Positions 8,910 through 17,260 are shown, numbered from the stretch's first letter. The stretch: DNA of 64,000 nt from Vallitalea longa (GCF_027923465.1 NZ_BRLB01000010.1:1-64000); one strand, 5' to 3'. A program made the numbers and translations. Notes: generated from the letters alone by a model not told the origin.

Positions 8910-8938
8910 AGTATAATACTCATTTTGAGTAATGTCAA
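8910..8938 (-). promoter_or_regulatory. Strong promoter with operator inside the spacer
   Basis: On the minus strand TTGACA (8933-8938) is exactly 17 bp from TATACT (8910-8915). The palindrome TACTCATTTTGAGTA (8917-8931) fills the spacer, the classic position for repression by steric exclusion. It faces the late-regulator-like gene, giving a leader of about 205 nt. The repressor is not identified in the window. Confidence 0.75.
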
Positions 8939-9037
8939 TGCATTTTTATGATATTTTTTATAAAATTAATACATTACGCATAATACATTCTACTACTTTA
9001 TTGCATTTGAATAAAATAAATCCGTAAAAGGATAGCA

Positions 9038-9073
9038 AAAGAAATATATTAGGCATATGTAATATATTTCTTT
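9038..9073 (-). terminator. Terminator downstream of the 39-residue mini-gene
   Basis: A perfect 14-bp stem (AAAGAAATATATTA with its complement at 9060-9073) and an 8-nt loop, ending on the minus strand in TTTCTTTT. It lies 48 bp after the stop of the small gene at 9121 and supports that gene being transcribed. Confidence 0.65.
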
Positions 9074-9120
9074 TTGTTGTATATTTGATTTTTTACACTC
9101 TTGAGTATCCTTGTTCGAAT

Positions 9121-9240
9121 CTATTCAAAATTATTAATCTTTCTTGTCACAAAGTAAAAAGTTTCATCTAACTTCTGAATATTAATTAGATAATCCCAAC
9201 ATTTTGCGTGCATTTCAAGTATATTATTACTATCTATCAA
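9121..9240 (-). CDS. Putative 39-residue small protein
   Basis: A short frame preceded by a perfect AAGGAGG (9249-9255). The best-spaced start is TTG at 9240 (8 bp); an ATG two codons upstream (9246) is only 2 bp from the site. The product is a mixed charged/aromatic peptide with Cys and Trp near the middle and no membrane segment. A terminator follows at 9038-9073. It lies between the phage-derived cassette and the head-domain gene, and no homologue is recognised. Confidence 0.5.
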   Translation of the reverse strand: MIDSNNILEMHAKCWDYLINIQKLDETFYFVTRKINNFE

Positions 9241-9423
9241 GTACATTACCTCCTTAAAATTCATGATGTCAGGAACAAAATTATTATCCTGTTTTTAATT
9301 ATTCTATTGTAAACCATAGTTTCTCTTAAGGTATATCCAATTAACATTATCTACATTTTATTTAACTTCATATTATTAGCCTAATGGGTAGTTGGTTAAT
9401 TAGCAATATACTTAAAAACAAAA

Positions 9424-9777
9424 CTACTTCATCTGATTTATAATAGCTTGTAGCCCTGTTAAATTTCTATTTTCTAGCGTAGAATAATACTCAATGTGTT
9501 TTTGAACTGCATCTAAAGCATTTTTAAAAGAATCCTCACCATAATCCTTCCTGATGCTTTCTAACAGAAATTTATTCGTATCATTATTAAATGCTCTTTT
9601 ATATTCCTCTCCATTCATCATAGCCAAAAATATAGTAATAAAAGCCTGTGCTGAACCCACATTCATGCCAGTAGTCTTATTTATCTCAAACTTTCCTTCA
9701 CTTCGTGTCACTTGTCCTGAATATACTTTTTTTGCTATTTCATAAGCACCTTTACTCATTTCAATAGTAATCTTCAT
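9424..9777 (-). CDS. Stand-alone helical head domain of the ScoMcrA/HNH-nuclease type
   Basis: This 117-residue protein has the pattern AYEIAKKVYSGQVTRSEG (10-29 region), a GMNxGSAQA segment, then RKDYGEDSFKNAL and a late HIEYY (about 92-97). From memory this matches the N-terminal 'head' domain that precedes HNH/SRA modules in modification-dependent restriction enzymes. Here it stands alone, with no nuclease motif after it and a stop right after residue 117. It has a good GAGGAGG site. It could be an orphan DNA-binding protein or the remnant of a lost restriction gene. Function is unknown. Confidence 0.7.
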   Translation of the reverse strand: MKITIEMSKGAYEIAKKVYSGQVTRSEGKFEINKTTGMNVGSAQAFITIFLAMMNGEEYKRAFNNDTNKFLLESIRKDYGEDSFKNALDAVQKHIEYYSTLENRNLTGLQAIINQMK

Positions 9778-10130
9778 ATTTTTATCCTCCTCTTGTATAG
9801 TTGAATTAAGAATTCACCATAGATCCTATCAAAGTTTTTCTTCATTCCATTAAAAATTGCAATTTCCACTAATATACATTATATGTATTATCAAACTCTA
9901 TACAACTATCATATCAAACAAAAAACATTTATACAACATAACACAATTTAATTTGTCAAATATATACATAATAATATTTTATTTGTTTAATTGTTGCTTA
10001 ATATTCTGATATTTCCCTCAGCCTATGTTAAATTTGCTTATTCAATAATTACCTCCTTGTTATTATCATCTCTTTTATATCCATCTTTAAGGTATATAAT
10101 TCATTTAAATACCTTTTTCTCTTTTACTAA
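9778..10130. other. Intergenic region upstream of the head-domain gene
   Basis: TGAATTAAGAATTCA (9802-9816) is a 6+3+6 inverted repeat just upstream of the ribosome site of the 9777 gene. A minus-strand TTGACA lies near 9953 without a good -10. At about 10046 a strong AAGGAGG precedes a TTG that stops after five codons, perhaps the remains of a lost gene. Nothing else is supported. Confidence 0.4.
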
Positions 10131-10142
10131 TTTTCATCATAA

Positions 10143-10186
10143 AAAATATAGGGCAAATAGCAACATACTTCACTATTCACCCTATA
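10143..10186 (-). terminator. Terminator copy after the creatininase gene and LacI relic
   Basis: The duplicated version of the lacI terminator: ATAGGGCAAATAG pairs with CTATTCACCCTAT around an 11-nt loop, with a T-run on the minus strand. It may now end the creatininase transcript. Confidence 0.6.
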
Positions 10187-10233
10187 AAAATATCCTTCAC
10201 TCATATCATATATTCCAATTCACATTACCTTTT

Positions 10234-10444
10234 TCAATCATAGTTTACATAAATACACTTTTTATTAATTAATTCAACTGACTACAAGCTACAGAAGCTT
10301 TCTTTTTATTGCTGAAAACAATTTTCTTAACACCATCTTCTATATAAATACTCGCTTTCACATATGCATATAACACTAATATTGTTCTTGTCAATGAATC
10401 TAGTTGCAATTCGTCCAATGAATTCATTTACAATAATACCTTTT
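10234..10444 (-). pseudogene. Truncated, frameshifted 3' fragment of a LacI-family regulator
   Basis: Reading on the minus strand, this fragment encodes KGIIVNEFIG then IATRFIDKNN, as in the intact regulator at 11514. An extra T after the codons for SEYL shifts the frame and brings an early TAA. No 5' part or start is present. It ends 21 bp from the creatininase stop codon. It is the coding part of the duplication described at 10131-10444. Confidence 0.85.
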
Positions 10445-10465
10445 AGCTCAACTATATACGTCATT

Positions 10466-11278
10466 CTATTTGACCAACTGTTCAATAGCATCCGTAATAT
10501 AACCTACAATACAATCATTAATTTCCTTTGCTTTTGATAAATTTATCTTTGAAGGATTGCCACAATATCCATTAGGTATCAATTTTTTTGAAACTTCTCC
10601 CCCCTTGAATAGAACTGAAAAATCTTTTTCAGTTACTTCTGTTGGTTTTAGAGTTTTGGCTAATTCTTGGTCAACCAATTTTGGATATTCATTAATCATA
10701 TAACTTGTTTCATAACTGCCTGCGTGAATATCTACATAATCCTCTTCTTCAATCTCAATCTCGCTCTCAATTGACAACAAATAATCTTCTTTACCAGTAT
10801 ATCCATGTAACTTAACCATATTATCTTGTAATGGTATATGCACATTAATATTGTGTTTCGACATACATTCTTTAGCTACTTCTATTATAACCTTATTATG
10901 TAAATAATCATTATGACCACTGATAGGTATAATTCTATTGAATCCCCACTTTTTCAAACACAGAATTATTTCTATTAGCATATTTTTCATTGTAGATTCC
11001 TTTGACGTAAATGACCCTGTAAATGCACTTGTTAAATGATTAATTCCCCAATAAAACGGTGGTACAATAACTGAATCAATACCCTTTTCATTCAATTTCT
11101 GTTTGATTTTAAAAGTCACATCATAACTTCCATAAACATCTGTACCTAAACACATATGCGGTCCATGTTCTTCAATGACAGCTATTGGAAAAAATACAAT
11201 CGTTCCTTTAGAAGCTGCTTCTTCCACTTGTGTATATGTCATATCCGCCATAGTTCCTTCAAAAATAGAATAACTCAT
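10466..11278 (-). CDS. Creatininase-family amidohydrolase
   Basis: A 270-residue protein of the creatininase/creatinine amidohydrolase fold. The metal-binding signature is visible: Glu and His in IEEHGPHMCLGTD (about 35-47), and SGHNDYLHN (about 119-127) in place of the usual GNGHGGN. The family hydrolyses cyclic or linear amides using divalent metals; creatinine itself is unlikely here, and the substrate is unknown. AAGGAGG precedes the ATG. The gene lies just after the LacI regulator, inside a segment duplicated at both ends, so it may have come in with the duplication. Confidence 0.85.
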   Translation of the reverse strand: MSYSIFEGTMADMTYTQVEEAASKGTIVFFPIAVIEEHGPHMCLGTDVYGSYDVTFKIKQKLNEKGIDSVIVPPFYWGINHLTSAFTGSFTSKESTMKNMLIEIILCLKKWGFNRIIPISGHNDYLHNKVIIEVAKECMSKHNINVHIPLQDNMVKLHGYTGKEDYLLSIESEIEIEEEDYVDIHAGSYETSYMINEYPKLVDQELAKTLKPTEVTEKDFSVLFKGGEVSKKLIPNGYCGNPSKINLSKAKEINDCIVGYITDAIEQLVK

Positions 11279-11299
11279 TATTTGTCCTCCTTAAATGTG

Positions 11300-11328
11300 T
11301 TGAGTCCAATTATACGAGATTAACTCAA
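11300..11328 (-). promoter_or_regulatory. Candidate promoter and inverted repeat before the creatininase gene
   Basis: TATAAT (minus, 11309-11314) is bracketed by TTGAGT (11300-11305) and ACTCAA (11323-11328), an inverted repeat with a 17-bp gap. No good -35 is visible. The half-sites resemble those of the 8.8-8.9 kb operators but in opposite relative orientation, so a link is only suggestive. Confidence 0.4.
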
Positions 11329-11410
11329 ATAATGGTAGTCTATTAATTTTATTATATTTATAGTATAATATATACATAAGGTAATATATATTTTTCTCTT
11401 TAAAATAATT

Positions 11411-11742
11411 ATTTTCATAAAAAAATTATAGGGTAAATAGCAATATACTTCACTATTACCCCTATAAAAATATCCTTCACTCGATTCATATATTTCATTT
11501 CACATTACCTTATTTAATCATGGTTTATATAAATATCCTTTTTCCTATCATACTTTTTATTAATCAATTCAATCAACTGACTACAGGCTACAGAAGCTTT
11601 CTTTTTATTGCTGAAAACTATTTTATTAACACTATCTTCTATTAAATACTCGCTTCCACATATGCATATAACAGTGATATTGTTCTTGTCAATGAATCTA
11701 GTTGCAATTTGTCCAATGAATTCATTTACAATAATACCTTTT
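11411..11742 (-). repeat. Duplicated segment, intact copy
   Basis: The partner of 10131-10444: the last 76 or so codons of the LacI-family gene and its terminator. This copy keeps an open reading frame. Confidence 0.88.
11421..11465 (-). terminator. Terminator of the lacI-family gene
   Basis: On the minus strand ATAGGGGTAATAG pairs with CTATTTACCCTAT and is followed by AATTTTTTT. It begins 49 bp after the stop at 11514. Confidence 0.75.
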
Positions 11743-12416
11743 CTATCTTTATTCTCTTCTAGGAATTTTTTTAATCCCTCAACAGAATCCATTTCATAAA
11801 CAAGTTCTCTTTTAAAAGTTTTCTCAATATATTCCATAAAACTCTTGTTATTAAACTTGTTGGTTACAAGAAATAGATCTTCTTTTTTATAATTCTTTTT
11901 GATAGAAGCTACTGCTTTTTCTATATTCCAATTTATTTTATAAAAATAGGTATCATCAATTAAGCTATCAACTATAACGAGAGGTGCTGATATCTTAGTT
12001 GACAACTTATAAAATATGTCTCCCCTCACATTAATCAAAAATACTCCTTCTATTTCTCTCTTTGGTACAATATCAATTTTAGGTCTTGAAACGCTAACGG
12101 TACTTAAAATGATGTCATAATTATTCCTACTCATGATTTTTACAATCGCCTCTATAAAATCTAGGTATAAAAACTTTTCCCAAGGTTTCTCATTATCATT
12201 TTTAATGATAACAATCCCCATAAGAGAAGATTTTTTATTTACAAGAGTTCTTGCCGCTATGTTAGGAACATAGTTTAGATCATAAGCTGTTTCCAGAACC
12301 TTTTCCTTTATTTCCTTACTTATCTTTTGATTAGTCTTATTATTTAGTACATATGAAACTGTTGCAATGGATACACCTGCACGGCTGGCAATATCCTTTA
12401 GCGTAACTTTTTTCAT
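11514..12416 (-). CDS. LacI-family transcriptional regulator of the alpha-glucan locus
   Basis: A 300-residue regulator with the LacI helix-turn-helix at residues 4-25 (TLKDIASRAGVSIATVSYVL), hinge helix near 50-58 (IAARTL) and a periplasmic-binding-protein-like effector domain. It is shorter than the usual 330-340 residues and the middle of the effector domain is compact, so ligand binding may be altered. It follows the GH13 operon in the same orientation with 182 bp between, suggesting its own promoter. A LacI-type operator at the malE promoter (22383-22394) is its likely target. The 3' end of the gene is duplicated at 10131-10444. Confidence 0.9.
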   Translation of the reverse strand: MKKVTLKDIASRAGVSIATVSYVLNNKTNQKISKEIKEKVLETAYDLNYVPNIAARTLVNKKSSLMGIVIIKNDNEKPWEKFLYLDFIEAIVKIMSRNNYDIILSTVSVSRPKIDIVPKREIEGVFLINVRGDIFYKLSTKISAPLVIVDSLIDDTYFYKINWNIEKAVASIKKNYKKEDLFLVTNKFNNKSFMEYIEKTFKRELVYEMDSVEGLKKFLEENKDRKGIIVNEFIGQIATRFIDKNNITVICICGSEYLIEDSVNKIVFSNKKKASVACSQLIELINKKYDRKKDIYINHD

Positions 12417-12432
12417 TATATCACCTATATAT

Positions 12433-12458
12433 GTTGAATCAACATTAATTGATTCAAC
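12433..12458. promoter_or_regulatory. Inverted repeat in the lacI leader
   Basis: GTTGAATCAA (12433-12442) and TTGATTCAAC (12449-12458) form a perfect 10+6+10 inverted repeat 17 bp before the lacI start codon. It could be an operator or an mRNA hairpin near the ribosome site. It lacks the central CG typical of LacI-family operators. Confidence 0.55.
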
Positions 12459-12542
12459 TCATTTTCTTAATATTAAAGAGAGATTTAACTTATTAAATTG
12501 ATGATAATAAAACTCTAGTGGATTATACAGATTAGTGTAAAT

Positions 12543-12568
12543 ATAAAACTTACTTCCTTTAGTTTTAT
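12543..12568 (-). terminator. Possible weak terminator of the glucan operon
   Basis: ATAAAACT and AGTTTTAT form an 8-bp AT-rich stem with a 10-nt loop, 30 bp after the GH13 stop. The T-run is poor, so read-through into lacI is likely. Confidence 0.35.
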
Positions 12569-12597
12569 TATACTATATTATTATCACTAAAATAAAT

Positions 12598-14466
12598 TTA
12601 TTCTTTTTCAAATATTAAAAAAGATTTCTCTTTCATTATTACTTCATCAGTTAACATAATACCTTTTTGATTATAAATATCCATTACCTTTTCATTAACA
12701 AGTTCTTGTGGCAATTTTACATAAATCTCTTTATCACCATTATTAATTAAAAAATATATCTCTTGCCCATCATCTTTTTTCTTATAGATAAGATATTCTT
12801 TATCATCATCATAATCAAGCCATGTAATATCAGTGCTAGTAAAAGCTTTATATGACTTTCTAAGTTCTATTAATGATTCTAGATGATTTTTAATCTTATC
12901 ATTTTGTTTGTTAACATCCCATACCATACATTTTCTGTTGTTAGGATCATTTTCACCACTCATTCCTACTTCACTACCATAATATATACTTGGTGTTCCT
13001 GGGAAAGTAAACTGGAATAGAAATGCCAAATTAGTTTTATCAGTATCTTCATGACAAACCGTATATATTCTTTTTGTATCATGACTATCAACTAAGTTAA
13101 ACATGTTTTTCAAAATATTCTTAGGATAAGTAACAAGTACTCTATTTATTAGTTCTATAAATTTAGATGGTTTTATATGTATATTATCATTGGTATTCTG
13201 TCCGAAAAAAGACCAAATAGCCATAAGCAATTCATAATTCATTACTGAATCAAATTGTCCTGTGTTAAGCCAAGGATAGGCTTCATCCCAATTCTCTCCT
13301 AAAATGAAAACATCTTTCTTAACACCTTTTACTTCTTTTCTGAACTCTCTCCAGAATTGATGAGATACTTCATTGGACACATCTAATCTCCATCCATCGA
13401 TATCGTAGTTTTCTATCCAATATTTAGCGGCCCCTATCAAATGTTCTCTAGCTATTTCATTTCCGGTATTCCATTTTGGCATTAATGGAGTAAAAGCAAA
13501 AGTAGCAAAATTCAAGCTCGTTATATCATCATATGTCATATCATTTATTTTAGGATTATTATTACCGTCTACAGGATAATTAATAGGTGTGTCTCCATTT
13601 ATGAAAAAGCAATCATAATATTTAGATTCTCTTCCCTTGTCAATTACGTCCTGCCAATAAGGATGTAACCATCCACAGTGGTTAAAAACTGCATCCAGCA
13701 TTATTTTAATACCTCTTTTATGGGCTTCTTGGACAAGCTCTTTAAATACCTCATTGGTTCCGAAATGCGAATCTATTGAATAATAATCTTCTGTATCATA
13801 TTTATGATTGGTAGGAGCTTTGAATATTGGCGTGAAGTATATTCCTGTAAAACCCATATCTTTTATGTAATCTAATTTATTGATGACACCTCTCAGATCT
13901 CCTCCAAAGAACATGTCATTAGATACATTATCTGTACTTCCCCATTCCAATACATTGTCTTCATCTATTGATTTATCTCCATTGGAGAATCTCTCTGTAA
14001 AGATTTGATACCATACTGTATCTTGTACCCAATCTGGAGCTTCATAAACATCTTCATAATTGATGTAAGGGAAATTATAATAATTATTTAGATCATATAA
14101 TCTTCTTTCATCATCTTCTTTATCAAGATAAATTATTTCTCTACTACCAAAAATAATTTTTGCTTTCCTATCTTCAATTAGAAAAGTATATTTAACTCTT
14201 TTCCAATCTGGTCTTATCTCACAGATCCAATAATCATGTAGCCCTGTAGAATGTTCTTTTATCATAGGTACACTTGATAGATCTTCTTTCAATTCCTTAT
14301 CTTTATTATTTTCATTTTCTATATTCCAATAAAATGGATCTTTGTATATTAATTTTATCTTATCAACATCATTTTTCGCTGTTCTAATTCTAATATGTAA
14401 AGTCTCATTATCATATGCATAAGCATATTTGCTTTTTGCTTCATGGTATATTGCTGCTACATCCAT
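12598..14466 (-). CDS. Cytoplasmic GH13 alpha-glucosidase/neopullulanase-type enzyme
   Basis: A 622-residue glycoside hydrolase with no signal peptide. Residues 1-125 look like the CBM34-type N-terminal domain of neopullulanases and cyclomaltodextrinases. The barrel carries the catalytic triad: nucleophile Asp362 (DGWRLDVSNEV), acid/base Glu391 (ILGENWDE) and Asp463 (LVDSHDTKR). LDAVFNHCG (conserved region I) and YYGSEVGM are also present. It would cut imported maltodextrins or cyclodextrins. It is the last gene of the malE operon, 58 bp after the secreted amylase. Confidence 0.93.
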   Translation of the reverse strand: MDVAAIYHEAKSKYAYAYDNETLHIRIRTAKNDVDKIKLIYKDPFYWNIENENNKDKELKEDLSSVPMIKEHSTGLHDYWICEIRPDWKRVKYTFLIEDRKAKIIFGSREIIYLDKEDDERRLYDLNNYYNFPYINYEDVYEAPDWVQDTVWYQIFTERFSNGDKSIDEDNVLEWGSTDNVSNDMFFGGDLRGVINKLDYIKDMGFTGIYFTPIFKAPTNHKYDTEDYYSIDSHFGTNEVFKELVQEAHKRGIKIMLDAVFNHCGWLHPYWQDVIDKGRESKYYDCFFINGDTPINYPVDGNNNPKINDMTYDDITSLNFATFAFTPLMPKWNTGNEIAREHLIGAAKYWIENYDIDGWRLDVSNEVSHQFWREFRKEVKGVKKDVFILGENWDEAYPWLNTGQFDSVMNYELLMAIWSFFGQNTNDNIHIKPSKFIELINRVLVTYPKNILKNMFNLVDSHDTKRIYTVCHEDTDKTNLAFLFQFTFPGTPSIYYGSEVGMSGENDPNNRKCMVWDVNKQNDKIKNHLESLIELRKSYKAFTSTDITWLDYDDDKEYLIYKKKDDGQEIYFLINNGDKEIYVKLPQELVNEKVMDIYNQKGIMLTDEVIMKEKSFLIFEKE

Positions 14467-14524
14467 TGAGTTTTTCCCTCCTGCTGTTTATAATAATTTT
14501 TTTCTAGTAAATTATATTAATAGA

Positions 14525-16111
14525 TTATTTAACTCTAAAGATTGTCGTACTTTTGCCCGATAATCTTATGATATTGTCTTTTATTATTGGTTCTTGAGGA
14601 TTAGAAAATATTACTTCATCTAATTTGAATTTTTTTTCTAATTCTTTTTTATAGATCTCTATATCCTCAGAAGATAGATTATGTACAACTACTAATGATT
14701 CATCTTGATAATTTCTCTCATATGCAACTACTTTTTGATTATGAGTTTCAATCCCTCTGAATTCTCCTGACATTAATGCCCTATTGTTTTGACGAACTCT
14801 AATTATTGTTCGATAATAGTTAAGTAATGAATCTGTTTCCTTATCTTGTTCCACTACATTAGGTGTATTTTCATTTGAACTTAAAGGTTCCCACGATGTC
14901 TGGTAATTATCATTATCTCCCCATATAAAAGGTTCACGTATATTTTCATCAGGTTTATTTCCCTTCATTCCAATCTCTTCACCATAATATATGAATGGGT
15001 TACCTGGTAACGTCATATATATGGATGCTGCAAGTTTCATATCTGATAAATCTCCATTTAGATAGTCCATTGATCTTTGCATATCATGATTTGATAGAAA
15101 GGGTGCGTCAATAAAATTATCACTATACTCATTTATTTTGGTGTAAATCTTCTCTAATTGGTTATTGAATTCATTGTTTTTACCATTAATATCTATTTCA
15201 TTTTTTACCATACCCAATATACTATTTCCACTAAGGTCGAAATTGAATGTGGTATCAAAATATTTAGCATAAGATGCTCTAGTATTAATTGGTTCCCATA
15301 CTTCACCTACCAAATAATAGTCTGGATAGATATTCCTTAATGAAGTATCAAATTCATTCCACCAATCTTGAATTTTATCATCATGACTTTCATTCCTTGG
15401 TAATTCTCCACTTCCGAAAATATGTGGAACTGCATCGATTCTAAAACCATCTACACCTTTTTCCAACCAAAATTTTGCTATATCTATAACTTCTTCTCTT
15501 AAAGCCTCTGAATTATAATTTAGATCCGGCATTCCATTCCAGAAAATGGCATAGTAATAGTTGCTGCCGATTTTATTCCACACTTTGTGTCCCCAAACTT
15601 GTTTGTTAAAATTGTAGCCTTCTGAGTCCTTTGAGACTATATCATAATAATCTCTATAGTCACTATTCTCATCACTAATGGCTTCCTTGAACCAAGGATG
15701 GTCTTTAGATGAATGATTAACAACTAAATCCATAATTACTTTTATACCTCTTTTATGAGCTTGTTCAATTAGAAGTTCAAAATCATCAAGTGTACCGTAA
15801 TCAGTATTTATTTCGTAGTAATCTGTAATATCATAACCATGATAAGATGGTGACGGATTAATAGGCATCAACCATATACCATCAATTCCTAAATCATCAT
15901 CTGTAGAAGGATCATTGTCATTCAAGTAATCCAATTTGTCTACAAGTCCTTTTATATCTCCTACACCATCTCCATTACTATCCGCAAAAGATCTGACAAA
16001 TATTTCATACCATATACCTTCTCTATCATTTTTACTTAAACCATCTTTAGCACTTGTACATCCGCTAAACATAAACAGCACAATAATAACGATTACAAGT
16101 TTCTTATACAT
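14525..16111 (-). CDS. Surface lipoprotein alpha-amylase (GH13)
   Basis: A 528-residue GH13 enzyme with a lipoprotein signal: hydrophobic residues 4-15 and lipobox FSGC with Cys18. Catalytic residues are Asp226 (DGFRIDAVPH), Glu270 (LVGEVWEP) and Asp343 (LSNHDMQR). The barrel begins at about 33 (GIWYEIFVRSF) and includes a DSNGDGVGD calcium-type loop. Anchored outside the membrane, it would convert starch into maltodextrins for the adjacent ABC importer. The gene is 18 bp from the ATPase gene. The subfamily resembles oligo-glucosidase/amylase enzymes. Confidence 0.94.
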   Translation of the reverse strand: MYKKLVIVIIVLFMFSGCTSAKDGLSKNDREGIWYEIFVRSFADSNGDGVGDIKGLVDKLDYLNDNDPSTDDDLGIDGIWLMPINPSPSYHGYDITDYYEINTDYGTLDDFELLIEQAHKRGIKVIMDLVVNHSSKDHPWFKEAISDENSDYRDYYDIVSKDSEGYNFNKQVWGHKVWNKIGSNYYYAIFWNGMPDLNYNSEALREEVIDIAKFWLEKGVDGFRIDAVPHIFGSGELPRNESHDDKIQDWWNEFDTSLRNIYPDYYLVGEVWEPINTRASYAKYFDTTFNFDLSGNSILGMVKNEIDINGKNNEFNNQLEKIYTKINEYSDNFIDAPFLSNHDMQRSMDYLNGDLSDMKLAASIYMTLPGNPFIYYGEEIGMKGNKPDENIREPFIWGDNDNYQTSWEPLSSNENTPNVVEQDKETDSLLNYYRTIIRVRQNNRALMSGEFRGIETHNQKVVAYERNYQDESLVVVHNLSSEDIEIYKKELEKKFKLDEVIFSNPQEPIIKDNIIRLSGKSTTIFRVK

Positions 16112-16129
16112 ATCTCTTTCCTTTCATTA

Positions 16130-17215
16130 TTAATTGATTCTATTCTGTGTTTCACTGTCAAAGAAATGTATTGCAGATAAATCAAAACCAAATCTATGGT
16201 GCTCTCCTTCATTGTATTCATAATGTCCTGGTGTAGATATAATAATGTCTTTCCCTGTTTTGGTCTTAGTATAAAGTATCTTTTCTTTTCCTAGCATTTC
16301 AATCACATCTATAATACATTCAAATGTATCTGTTAACCCCTCACCATTAATGAATCTTTCTGGTCTTAATCCCACTGTAACTGCTTTATTTTCATAAGGG
16401 TTCAAAAACTCCAGATCTTCTTCTATTGGTCTTAGTTTGATAGCTTCATCATCCGAAACGAACATGCCATTGATCATTTTCCCTTTTATCATGTTCATTG
16501 TTGGTGAACCGATGAATTTAGCAACAAATATGTTATTTGGTCTGTTATAGAACTCTTCAGGTTTTCCTGCCTGTTGGATTTTCCCACCATTCATAAGAAC
16601 TATCTTAGTAGCCATTGTCATTGCTTCCGTCTGGTCATGTGTTACATAGATAGAAGTCGTACCTAATGTTTTATGTAAACGAACAAGTTCAACCCTCATA
16701 TGCTCTCTTAGTTTTGCATCAAGATTGGATAGTGGTTCATCCATTAGAAACACACTAGGTTTTCTAACCATAGCTCTTCCTAATGCAACACGCTGTCTCT
16801 GTCCTCCTGAGATATCAGATGGCTTGGAATATAGATAATCCTTTATCTGAAGAACCTCCGCTGCTTCCATAACCCTATCATGTATGACCTTTTTCCTTTC
16901 TTTCCTCATGGATAGAGAAAAGGCCATATTGTCATATACAGTCATATGTGGATATAATGCATAAGATTGAAAAACCATTGCTATATCCCTATCTTTCGGA
17001 GCTACTTTATTGACTCTTATACCATCAAAAAGAAGATCTCCTTCAGTAATAGAATTCAGTCCTGCAACCATTCTAAGTAATGTAGTCTTACCACATCCAG
17101 AAGGTCCCAGAATTACACAGAATTCTTTATCTTCTATATCCAGATTAATGTTTCTTAATGTAAAATCCTCTCTGCCTTCATACTTTTTACCAATATTATT
17201 TAATTCGACTTTCAT
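16130..17215 (-). CDS. msmX: Sugar ABC importer ATPase (MsmX/UgpC type)
   Basis: A 361-residue CUT1-type ATPase of normal length. Walker A GPSGCGKTT (about 37-45), signature ISGGQRQRVALGRA (about 134-147), Walker B VFLMDEPLSNLDAK and a C-terminal regulatory (TOBE-like) domain with GLRPERF are visible. It energises the permease pair encoded just upstream. It ends 18 bp before the lipoprotein amylase. In many Firmicutes this ATPase is shared among several sugar importers; here it has a dedicated place in the operon. Confidence 0.95.
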   Translation of the reverse strand: MKVELNNIGKKYEGREDFTLRNINLDIEDKEFCVILGPSGCGKTTLLRMVAGLNSITEGDLLFDGIRVNKVAPKDRDIAMVFQSYALYPHMTVYDNMAFSLSMRKERKKVIHDRVMEAAEVLQIKDYLYSKPSDISGGQRQRVALGRAMVRKPSVFLMDEPLSNLDAKLREHMRVELVRLHKTLGTTSIYVTHDQTEAMTMATKIVLMNGGKIQQAGKPEEFYNRPNNIFVAKFIGSPTMNMIKGKMINGMFVSDDEAIKLRPIEEDLEFLNPYENKAVTVGLRPERFINGEGLTDTFECIIDVIEMLGKEKILYTKTKTGKDIIISTPGHYEYNEGEHHRFGFDLSAIHFFDSETQNRIN

Positions 17216-17260
17216 ATTGCCTCCTAATTTATGTATAGATTATTTTAATATAGTATCTAA

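Larger units (their letters stand above)
10131..10444 (-). repeat. Duplicated segment, decayed copy
   Basis: About 314 bp that align along their whole length with 11411-11742, covering the terminator and the 3' coding part of the LacI-family gene. Differences are scattered substitutions, a deletion of about 18 bp and a one-base insertion. The creatininase gene lies between the two copies, so a stretch including the end of lacI was duplicated. Confidence 0.88.

Noticed and set aside
10046-10060. Gene with AAGGAGG and TTG start on the minus strand
   Set aside because: It stops after five codons; possibly a relic.
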